This document shows positions 14,154 through 20,702 of a stretch of DNA of 24,376 bases, one piece after another. The first letter of the stretch is position 1. The number at the start of each line of letters is the position of its first letter. This DNA is from CAZLLV01 sp964560325. GTDB taxonomy: Bacteria; Acidobacteriota; Thermoanaerobaculia; Multivoradales; DATKCC01. The position numbers and the translations under genes are program-made. The notes under the pieces were generated by a model, which did no database searches, was not told where the DNA came from, and was given only the letters and a program-made list of their open reading frames with translations. Where the stretch lies: contig CAZLLV010000042.1 in NCBI GenBank assembly GCA_964560325.1, positions 1 through 24,376 of the forward strand, read 5' to 3'.

Positions 14154-14159
14154 AATCTA
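14154..14159 (-). promoter_or_regulatory. Candidate -10 box for the DUF2442-DUF4160 pair
   Basis: TAGATT on the minus strand, 7 bases before ATG 14146, in the 60-base gap after lpd. Four of six consensus positions. It would allow the pair to be expressed separately from the pyruvate dehydrogenase genes, as a leaderless mRNA. Confidence 0.35.
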
Positions 14160-14187
14160 CCACCCCATGGCCCGTCGGCCGTCGGCC

Positions 14188-14210
14188 GCCGGGCCGGTGC
14201 CCGGCTCTAC
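14188..14210 (-). repeat. GTAG plus hairpin at the lpd stop codon
   Basis: On the minus strand GTAG (14210-14207, containing the lpd stop), one base, then a perfect hairpin: arms GCCGGG and CCCGGC around CACCGG (14205-14188). Same layout as at the GNAT and rseP stops, different stem sequence. No U-run follows. May be a transcript end for the pyruvate dehydrogenase operon. Confidence 0.4.
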
Positions 14211-16105
14211 GTCTTCGCCTTCCGCTTCGGCTTGTAGAGCTCCGTGAGGGTCCCTTCGAAGTCTTCGGCGGCGAAGGCGACGGTTTCGGACAGGGTGGGG
14301 TGGGGGTGGATGGTGAGGCCGAGGTCGGCGGCTTCGCTCTGCATCTCGATCGCGAACGCGATCTCGGAGATCAGGTCTCCGGCGTTCACACCCACCACGC
14401 CGCCGCCGATCACCCGGTTCGTCTCCGGGTCGAAGAGGAGCTTGGTCGAGCCCTCCCCGCGCGCCATGCCGAGCGCGCGGCCGGAGGCGGCCCAGGGGAA
14501 GGTCCCCTTGCCGTACTCGATGCCTTCGGCCTTCGCTTGCGTTTCGGTCAGGCCGACCCAGGCGACCTCCGGGTCGGTGTAGGCGACCGACGGCACCACC
14601 CGGGCGTCGAAGGCACTCCGTTCGCCGGCCGCCACCTCGGCCGCGACCTTGCCCTGGTGCGACGCCTTGTGGGCGAGGAGCGGCTGACCGACCAGGTCGC
14701 CGATCGCGAAGATGTGCGGCACGTTGGTTCGCATCTGCCGGTCGACCGCGACGAAGCCGCGCTCGTCGACCGCCACGCCCGCCGCGTCGGCGCCGATCCG
14801 GTCACCGTTCGGCCGCCGGCCGACCGCCACCAGCACCCGGTCGAAGGTCGCCGCCTTCGGCGCCTCGCCGCCTTCTTCACCTTCTTGGTCGACCTCGAAG
14901 TGGACCTTCAGCCCTTTCTTCTGCGCCTCGACCTTCGCCACCTTCGTCTTCAGGAGGATCGCTTCCGTGCGAGACTCGAGCCGCTTCCGGAGCGGCTTGA
15001 CGAGATCCTGGTCCGTGCCCGGCATGAGCTGGTCCATCAGCTCGACGATCGTGACCTTCGAGCCGAGGGCGCCGTAGACCGTCGCCAGCTCCAGGCCGAT
15101 GATGCCGCCGCCGACGACCAGCAGGCGCTTCGGCACCTCTTCGAGCGCGAGGGCGTCGGTCGAGTCCATCACCCGCGGGTCGTCCCACGGGATGCCGGGC
15201 AGCTCGATCACCCGCGAGCCGGCGGCGAGGATGGCGCGGTCGAAGGAGATCGTCTTCGTCTCGCCGCCGTCTCCCTCGACCCCCTCGACAGTCAGCGTGT
15301 GCGGCGAGGCGAGGGTGCCGGTGCCGCGCACGACCTCGACCTCGCGGCGCTTCGCCATGCCGGCGAGGCCTTTCGTCAGGCCCTGCACCACGCCGTCCTT
15401 CCAGGCGCGCAGCGCGTCGAGGTCGATCTCCGGCTCGCCGAACTTCAGACCGTGCTCGGCCATCGCCCGGGTCTCGTCGATCACCCGGGCGGCGTGGAGG
15501 AGCGCCTTCGACGGGATGCAGCCGACGTTCAGGCAGACGCCGCCGAGGGGCGCGTGGCGCTCGACCAGGATCACCTTCTTGCCCAGGTCGGCGGCGCGGA
15601 AGGCGGCGGTGTAGCCGCCCGGGCCGGAGCCGAGGACGAGCACCTCGGCGTGCAGATCGGCGCCGGCGCGGTCCTCTTCGCTCGCGCCGGCGGGCTCGCT
15701 CTCCGGTGTCGTTCCGCGCTCCGCCTTCGGCGCCGGCTGCGGCGCCGCCTCGTCCTCCCCGTCGGGTTCGGGCTCCTCGCGAGGCTCGTCCTCCCGATCC
15801 GGCTTCTCGGTCTTCCCGGCCTTCGTCTCCGTCTCCTCGCTGCCTTCGTCGTCCTCGACCTCGAGGAGGGCGATCACGTCGCCCTGGGCCACCTGGTCGC
15901 CGGCCGCGACCTTCACCTCCTTCACCGTCCCCGCCACCGGCGACGGCACGTCCATCGAGGCCTTGTCGCTCTCGAGCGAGATCAGCCCGTCCTCGACCTC
16001 TACGCGGTCGCCGGGCTTCACCAGGATCTCGATCACGTCGACCGCGTCGAAGTCTCCGATGTCCGGAACGCGGATCTCTCGCGTCTCGCTCGAAGCCGAG
16101 CTCAC
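14207..16105 (-). CDS. lpd: Dihydrolipoyl dehydrogenase (E3) with N-terminal lipoyl domain
   Basis: 632 residues from GTG 16105, which overlaps the aceF stop (GTGA). E3 re-oxidises dihydrolipoyl groups and passes electrons to NAD+. An N-terminal lipoyl domain (about 8-84, modified Lys48 in ESDKAS) is followed by an acidic, Pro-rich linker (about 85-150). The flavoprotein follows: FAD site VLGSGPGGYTAAFRAADLG (158-176), redox pair GGVCLNVGCIPSK (Cys191, Cys196), NAD site VVGGGIIGLELATVYGALG, the FAD-contacting FAIGDLVGQPLLAHKA, and the C-terminal HPHPTLSETV with the catalytic His and Glu. Lipoyl-fused E3 is known in several bacteria (for example Neisseria and Alcaligenes types). The fused domain is almost identical in DNA to that of aceF, pointing to recent duplication or gene conversion. 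Confidence 0.94.
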   Translation of the reverse strand: MSSASSETREIRVPDIGDFDAVDVIEILVKPGDRVEVEDGLISLESDKASMDVPSPVAGTVKEVKVAAGDQVAQGDVIALLEVEDDEGSEETETKAGKTEKPDREDEPREEPEPDGEDEAAPQPAPKAERGTTPESEPAGASEEDRAGADLHAEVLVLGSGPGGYTAAFRAADLGKKVILVERHAPLGGVCLNVGCIPSKALLHAARVIDETRAMAEHGLKFGEPEIDLDALRAWKDGVVQGLTKGLAGMAKRREVEVVRGTGTLASPHTLTVEGVEGDGGETKTISFDRAILAAGSRVIELPGIPWDDPRVMDSTDALALEEVPKRLLVVGGGIIGLELATVYGALGSKVTIVELMDQLMPGTDQDLVKPLRKRLESRTEAILLKTKVAKVEAQKKGLKVHFEVDQEGEEGGEAPKAATFDRVLVAVGRRPNGDRIGADAAGVAVDERGFVAVDRQMRTNVPHIFAIGDLVGQPLLAHKASHQGKVAAEVAAGERSAFDARVVPSVAYTDPEVAWVGLTETQAKAEGIEYGKGTFPWAASGRALGMARGEGSTKLLFDPETNRVIGGGVVGVNAGDLISEIAFAIEMQSEAADLGLTIHPHPTLSETVAFAAEDFEGTLTELYKPKRKAKT

Positions 16106-17496
16106 AGCAGCAACCTCCGCAGGTCCCCGAGCACCTCGGCCAGGTAGCGCGTGAAGCGGGCCGCGGCCGCGCCGTCGATGGCGCGGTGGTCGTAGGAGAG
16201 CGAGAGCGGCATCATCAGCCGCGGCTCGAACGACTCGCCGTTCCAGACCGGCTTCCACGCGTTCTTCGAGACACCCAGGATCGCCACCTCCGGCCAGTTG
16301 ACGACCGGCGTGAACGCGGTGCCGCCGATCCCGCCCAAGCTCGAGATGGTGAAGCTGCCGCCGCGCATCTCCTCCATCTTCAGCTTGCGGTCGCGCGCCC
16401 GCGCCGCGAGGTCGACCACCTCCTCGGCGAGCTCGAACAGGCCCTTTTGGTCCGCGTCCCGGATCACCGGCACCACCAGACCGCCGCCGGTGTCGACGGC
16501 GATCCCCACGTGGACGTACTTCTTGAGCACGATCGACGCGCCGTCGGCGGTCAGCGAGGCGTTGAAGCGCGGGAGCTCCCGCAGCGCCGCCGCCACCGCC
16601 TTGACCAGGAACGGGATCGGCGTGAGCTTGACGCCGCGCGCCTCCGCCTCCTTCGACAGGCCCTTGCGGAACGCCTCCAGCTCGGTCACGTCCGCCTCGT
16701 CGTGCTGCGTGACGTGCGGGACGGTGATCCAGCTCCGGTGCGTGTTCTCGCCGGTCAGCCGCTGGACCCGGGTGAGCTCCTCGGTCTCGACCTCGCCCCA
16801 CTGCGAGAAGTCGATCTCGGGCAGCTCGACGGTCCCGATTCCCGCCCGCCCCGCGGCGGACGCCCCAGCCGGACCGGCGAGGCGCTTCTTGACGTACTCC
16901 TGAACGTCCTCGCGCAGGATGCGCCCGCTCCGACCGGTGCCGGAGACGCGCGTCAGGTCGACGCCCAGCTCGCGCGCGAAGCGGCGGATCGACGGGCTGG
17001 CGTAGACCTCGTCGAAGGAGGTGTCGGCCGTGGCCTCGTCGAGGGAACGGCGCTCGGGCTTGGGCGCCTCCGGCTTCGGCGCCTTCTTGCCGGCGGGCTC
17101 GCTCCGCGGCGCGGGGGCCTCCTCCTCCGAAGGCGCCGCCTCGTCCTCGTCCGGCTCGGCCTCCAGCACCGGCTCCTCTCCGGCCTCCGGCTCCGGCGCC
17201 TTCTCTTCCTTCTCCTCCTTCGGCTCCTTCTCTTTCTCCTCCCCGCCGCCCTCCTCCTCGACCTCGACCAGCGCGATCACGTCGCCCTGGGCCACCTGGT
17301 CGCCGGCGGAGACCTTCACCTCCTTCACCGTGCCCGCCACCGGCGACGGCACGTCCATCGAGGCCTTGTCGCTCTCGAGCGAGATCAGCCCATCCTCGAC
17401 CTCGACTCGATCTCCGGCCTTCACCAGGATCTCGATCACGTCGACCGCATCGAAGTCCCCGATGTCCGGGACCCGGATCTCTCGCGTCTCACTCAT
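16102..17496 (-). CDS. aceF: Dihydrolipoamide acetyltransferase (pyruvate dehydrogenase E2)
   Basis: 464 residues from ATG 17496. Forms the core of the pyruvate dehydrogenase complex and passes acetyl from lipoate to CoA. Layout: one lipoyl domain (about 4-80, Lys44 in ESDKAS), a long Glu/Pro/Ala-rich linker (80-164), the peripheral subunit-binding domain (about 165-202, YASPSIRRFARELG, then GRSGRILREDV), and the catalytic domain with SYDHRAIDGA (His437, Asp441). A single lipoyl domain here plus one on E3 gives two per E2-E3 pair. A GAGGA-type ribosome-binding site lies before the ATG. It is separated from aceE by 462 bp of repeats but overlaps lpd. Confidence 0.94.
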   Translation of the reverse strand: MSETREIRVPDIGDFDAVDVIEILVKAGDRVEVEDGLISLESDKASMDVPSPVAGTVKEVKVSAGDQVAQGDVIALVEVEEEGGGEEKEKEPKEEKEEKAPEPEAGEEPVLEAEPDEDEAAPSEEEAPAPRSEPAGKKAPKPEAPKPERRSLDEATADTSFDEVYASPSIRRFARELGVDLTRVSGTGRSGRILREDVQEYVKKRLAGPAGASAAGRAGIGTVELPEIDFSQWGEVETEELTRVQRLTGENTHRSWITVPHVTQHDEADVTELEAFRKGLSKEAEARGVKLTPIPFLVKAVAAALRELPRFNASLTADGASIVLKKYVHVGIAVDTGGGLVVPVIRDADQKGLFELAEEVVDLAARARDRKLKMEEMRGGSFTISSLGGIGGTAFTPVVNWPEVAILGVSKNAWKPVWNGESFEPRLMMPLSLSYDHRAIDGAAAARFTRYLAEVLGDLRRLLL

Positions 17497-17543
17497 GGCG
17501 TCCTCGTCCTCTGCAATCCATCGGCCTCGGGTCCCCGAACCGC

Positions 17544-17565
17544 GGGCGGAGACAAGGCTCCGCGG
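17544..17565 (-). repeat. REP-like palindrome, second type, degenerate copy
   Basis: Inner stem GCGGAG / CTCCGC around ACAAGG. It lacks the flanking CTAC (GTAG on the other strand); the outer bases pair instead as ACCGCGG / CCGCGGT. Direct repeat of the copy 45 bases to the right. Confidence 0.5.
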
Positions 17566-17588
17566 TCCACCGGTGGGTCCCCAACCTC

Positions 17589-17614
17589 GGGCGGAGACAA
17601 GGCTCCGCCCCTAC
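17589..17614 (-). repeat. REP-like palindrome, second type, complete copy
   Basis: Perfect 8-bp stem GGGCGGAG / CTCCGCCC around ACAAGG, followed by CTAC. Read on the minus strand this is a GTAG foot followed by a palindrome, the architecture of REP elements. Two further copies form a head-to-head pair at 22290-22385. It lies between aceE and aceF. Confidence 0.65.
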
Positions 17615-17639
17615 ATCCGTCGGGTGCGCAATCGTCCGC

Positions 17640-17764
17640 CCGGTTCCGGGAGCGCGCCGCGGGCTCCCCCCGGCGGAAGGCCTCCGAGGCGACACCGCCG
17701 ACGCCTCGGAACACCGGCCGGCCCTCAGCGTGCGAATCCTCTCAAGCCACCTCCGAACGGTGAT
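17640..17764. repeat. Degenerate half-copy of the MITE-like element with hairpin
   Basis: The stretch near 17661-17691 (GGGCTCCCCCCGGCGGAAGG, then CCTCCGAGGCGA) resembles the left end of the element that starts at 17765 and the right end of the one at 22053. It contains a perfect 8-bp hairpin CCGAGGCG / CGCCTCGG (17684-17709). Its other end is not recognisable. Confidence 0.35.
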
Positions 17765-17935
17765 GAGGGCGGGGCGGGGGTTCCCGGCGGAGGGCGTCTG
17801 AGGCGAGCCCGCTCCACGGCGTGTCGAAGTGCACTCACGGGCCGCGGCGAGCCGAAGCCGAGGTGCGCGCCCTACGCCTCCCCCCGCCACCGAAGCGCGC
17901 ACCGTCCCGGAGCCGGGAACCCCCGCCCCGCCCTC
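17765..17935 (+). repeat. MITE-like element, copy C (171 bp)
   Basis: Perfect 24-bp terminal inverted repeats, 17765-17788 and 17912-17935: GAGGGCGGGGCGGGGG followed by TTCCCGGC. The inside shares blocks GTGCAC, CGAGCC and GCGCGCCCTACGCCTCC with copy D at 22053 (in inverse orientation), and GTGCACTCAC with copy B. No reading frame of its own is supported. It sits just downstream of the aceE stop, between aceE and aceF. Confidence 0.65.
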
Positions 17936-17958
17936 CGCCACCGATCCCCCCGACCCCC

Positions 17959-20625
17959 TCATACCGTCCAAGGCTCCGGCTTCTCCGGGTCGATCCCGTA
18001 CCTCTCGATCGCCTCGCGCACCTTCTTCGCCGGCACCTTCCCCTCCTCCGCCAGCGCCCGCAACGCCGCCACCGCGATCCAGTACCGGTCCACCTCGAAA
18101 AAGCGCCGCAGCTCCTCCCGCGTGTCACTCCGCCCGAACCCATCGGTCCCCAGCACCACGTACCGGTCCGCCACCCAGTTGCGGATCTGGTCCGCGAACG
18201 CCCGCATGTGATCGGTCGCAGCCACCACCGGACCGCCCCCCGCCGGCAGACACTTCGCCACCCAGCTCTCGCGCCGCTCCTCGTCCGGGTGGAGCAGACT
18301 CCAGCGATCGGCCGCCATGCCGCTCCTGCGCAGCTCGTTGAAGCTCGTCACGCTCCATATGTCCGCATCCACCCCGTGCTCGGCCTCCAGCAGCTCGGCC
18401 GCCGCGATCACCTCGCGCAGGATCGTGCCGCAGCCGAGCAGGCGGACGCGCGTCTTCTTCCGGCCGCCGCTCTTCTTCAGCCGGTACATCCCCTCCAGGA
18501 TGCCCTTCCTCGCCGCCTCCGGCATCGCCGGGTGCTCGAAGTTCTCGTTGTGCGCGGTGATGTAGTAGAAGACGTTCTCCTGCTCGACGTACATCCGGCG
18601 CAGCCCCTCGTGGACGATCACCGCCAGCTCGTAGCCGTAGGTCGGGTCGTACGAGCGGCAGGTCGGCACCACCGACGCCTGGACCTGGCTCTGCCCGTCC
18701 TCGTGCTGGAGACCCTCGCCGTTGAGCGTGGTCCGCCCCGAGGTGCCGCCGATCAGGAAGCCGCGCGAGCGCATGTCGGCGGCGGCCCAGATCAGGTCGC
18801 CGACCCGCTGGAAGCCGAACATCGAGTAGAAGATGAAGAAGGGGATCATCGGCAGGCCGTGCGTCGAGTACGCGCTGCCGGCGGCGGCCCACGAGGAGAG
18901 CCCCCCGGCCTCGGTGATCCCCTCCTGGAGGATCTGCCCATCCTCCTCCTCGCGGTAGTAGAGGAGCTGGTCGGCGTCGACCGGGTCGTAGAGCTGGCCG
19001 ACCGGCGAGTAGATGCCGAGCTGGCGGAACAGCCCCTCCATGCCGAAGGTGCGCGCCTCGTCGGCGACGATCGGCACGATGTGCTCGCGCACCCGCTCGT
19101 CGCGGATGAGCACCGAGAGGATGCGCACGAACGCCATCGTGGTCGACATCTCGCGCCCCTTCGAGCCGTCGAGCACCGCCTGGAACGCGTCGAGGTCGGG
19201 GATCTCGAGCTTCGGCGCCTCGTGGACGCGGCGCGGGAACCAGCCGCCGAGCGCGTCGCGCCGGCTCTTCAGGTACTCGTACTCCTTCGAGTCCTTCTCC
19301 GGCCGGTAGTACGGCACCTCGTCGATCCGGTCGTCCGGAATCGGCACCCGGAAGCGGTCGCGGAACTTCCGCAGGTCGGCCTCGTCGATCTTCTTCTGCT
19401 GGTGCGCGATGTTCTGGCTCTCGCCGGAGCGCCCGAGGCCGTACCCCTTGACCGTCTTCGCCAGGATGATCGTCGGCCGCCCGGTGTGGTTCACCGCGGC
19501 GTGGTAGGCGGCGTAGACCTTGAACGGGTCGTGCCCGCCCCGGCGCAGGTGGTAGATCTCCTCGTCGGTCATGCTGTCGACCATCTCGGCGAGCTCCGGG
19601 TACTTGCCGAAGAAATGCTCGCGCACGTAGGCGCCGCCGTTGGCCGCGTACGCCTGGTACTCGCCGTCGACCACCTCCATCATCCGCTGGCGCAAGAGGC
19701 CGCTTTCGTCCTTGGCGAGGAGCGGGTCCCAGCTCCTCCCCCAGACCAGCTTGATGACGTTCCAGCCGGCGCCGCGAAAGAGGGTCTCGAGCTCCTGGAT
19801 GATCTTGCCGTTGCCGCGCACCGGGCCGTCGAGCCGCTGGAGGTTGCAGTTGACGACGAAGATCAGGTTGTCGAGCTGCTCGCGGGCGGCGAGCGCGATC
19901 GCGCCGACCGACTCCGGCTCGTCCATCTCGCCGTCGCCGCAGAACGCCCAGACCTTGCGGCCGGTGGAGTCGGTCAGCCCCCGCTTGTGGAGGTACTTCA
20001 TGAAGCGGGCCTGGTAGATCGCCATGATCGGCCCGAGCCCCATCGAGACGGTCGGCACGCACCAGAACTCGGGCATCAGCCAGGGGTGCGGGTAGGACGA
20101 CAGGCCGGGCTTCTCGACCTCGCGCCGGAAGTGGTCGAGCTGCTCCTCGTCGAGCCGGTGCTCGAGGTACGCCCGGGCGTAGATGCCGGGCGAGCTGTGC
20201 CCCTGGAAGAAGACGATGTCGCCCCGGTTCTCCTCGCTCGGCGCCTTGAAGAAGTTATTGAAGCCGATCTCCCACAGGTTGGCGAGCGACTGGTAGCTCG
20301 CGATGTGGCCGCCGAGGCCGGGGAAGCGCTTGTTGGCCCGCAGCACCATCGCCATGGCGTTCCAGCGCATCAGGCTCTTGAGCCGGCGCTCCATGTCGTA
20401 GTCGCCGGGCCGGCGCGCCTCCTCCTCCGGCGGGATGGTGTTGATGTACTCGGTGTTGAGGCGGAACGGGATCTGCCCGCTGTGGCGATGGAACCGCTCG
20501 GTCAGGCGCTCGATCAGGTACTGCGCACGGGCGGTGCCGTCGTGCTCCAGCACCGCCTCGAGGGCGTCGGTCCATTCACGAGTCTCTTCCGGGTCGATGT
20601 CCTGTCGCCGTGGATCGTCAGCCAT
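17959..20625 (-). CDS. aceE: Pyruvate dehydrogenase E1, homodimeric type
   Basis: 888 residues, the size of E. coli AceE. Thiamine-diphosphate-dependent decarboxylation of pyruvate and acetylation of E2. Visible: QGHSSPG with His143, the TPP motif GDGEMDEPES (230-239) ending in NCNLQRLDGPVRGN, NIAHQQKKI (active-site His), VADEARTFGMEGLFRQLGIY with the catalytic Glu, and GGTSGRTTLNGEGLQHEDG. First gene of the aceE-aceF-lpd locus, but followed by 462 bp holding REP-like and MITE-like repeats before aceF. No Shine-Dalgarno is evident before ATG 20625; the leader would be about 57 bases if the CATACT box at 20695-20690 is used. Confidence 0.95.
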   Translation of the reverse strand: MADDPRRQDIDPEETREWTDALEAVLEHDGTARAQYLIERLTERFHRHSGQIPFRLNTEYINTIPPEEEARRPGDYDMERRLKSLMRWNAMAMVLRANKRFPGLGGHIASYQSLANLWEIGFNNFFKAPSEENRGDIVFFQGHSSPGIYARAYLEHRLDEEQLDHFRREVEKPGLSSYPHPWLMPEFWCVPTVSMGLGPIMAIYQARFMKYLHKRGLTDSTGRKVWAFCGDGEMDEPESVGAIALAAREQLDNLIFVVNCNLQRLDGPVRGNGKIIQELETLFRGAGWNVIKLVWGRSWDPLLAKDESGLLRQRMMEVVDGEYQAYAANGGAYVREHFFGKYPELAEMVDSMTDEEIYHLRRGGHDPFKVYAAYHAAVNHTGRPTIILAKTVKGYGLGRSGESQNIAHQQKKIDEADLRKFRDRFRVPIPDDRIDEVPYYRPEKDSKEYEYLKSRRDALGGWFPRRVHEAPKLEIPDLDAFQAVLDGSKGREMSTTMAFVRILSVLIRDERVREHIVPIVADEARTFGMEGLFRQLGIYSPVGQLYDPVDADQLLYYREEEDGQILQEGITEAGGLSSWAAAGSAYSTHGLPMIPFFIFYSMFGFQRVGDLIWAAADMRSRGFLIGGTSGRTTLNGEGLQHEDGQSQVQASVVPTCRSYDPTYGYELAVIVHEGLRRMYVEQENVFYYITAHNENFEHPAMPEAARKGILEGMYRLKKSGGRKKTRVRLLGCGTILREVIAAAELLEAEHGVDADIWSVTSFNELRRSGMAADRWSLLHPDEERRESWVAKCLPAGGGPVVAATDHMRAFADQIRNWVADRYVVLGTDGFGRSDTREELRRFFEVDRYWIAVAALRALAEEGKVPAKKVREAIERYGIDPEKPEPWTV

Positions 20626-20687
20626 GGAGTCTCTCGAAGAGGTTGGGGGAGGATCCCCGGGGGTCGGGGAGGCGCCGTCGAGGGGCG

Positions 20688-20693
20688 TAGTAT
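20688..20693 (+). promoter_or_regulatory. Candidate -10 box for hemW
   Basis: TAGTAT, 9 bases before ATG 20703. It supports that ATG as the start even though the conserved protein begins about 46 codons later. On the other strand, overlapping bases 20695-20690 read CATACT, a possible -10 box for aceE, so the two divergent promoters may share DNA. Confidence 0.4.
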
Positions 20694-20695
20694 GC
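20690..20695 (-). promoter_or_regulatory. Possible -10 box for aceE
   Basis: CATACT on the minus strand, about 65 bases before ATG 20625, overlapping the hemW -10 candidate. Four of six consensus positions; no clear -35. Weak evidence, listed because it is the only AT-rich hexamer in the divergent gap. Confidence 0.25.
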
Positions 20696-20702
20696 CAGAC
20701 CG

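Noticed and set aside
14207..16801. An 864-residue reading of lpd extending into aceF
   Set aside because: The extra N-terminal part lies inside aceF in another frame and has no similarity to any lipoyl protein. GTG 16105 overlaps the aceF stop and begins a normal lipoyl domain.
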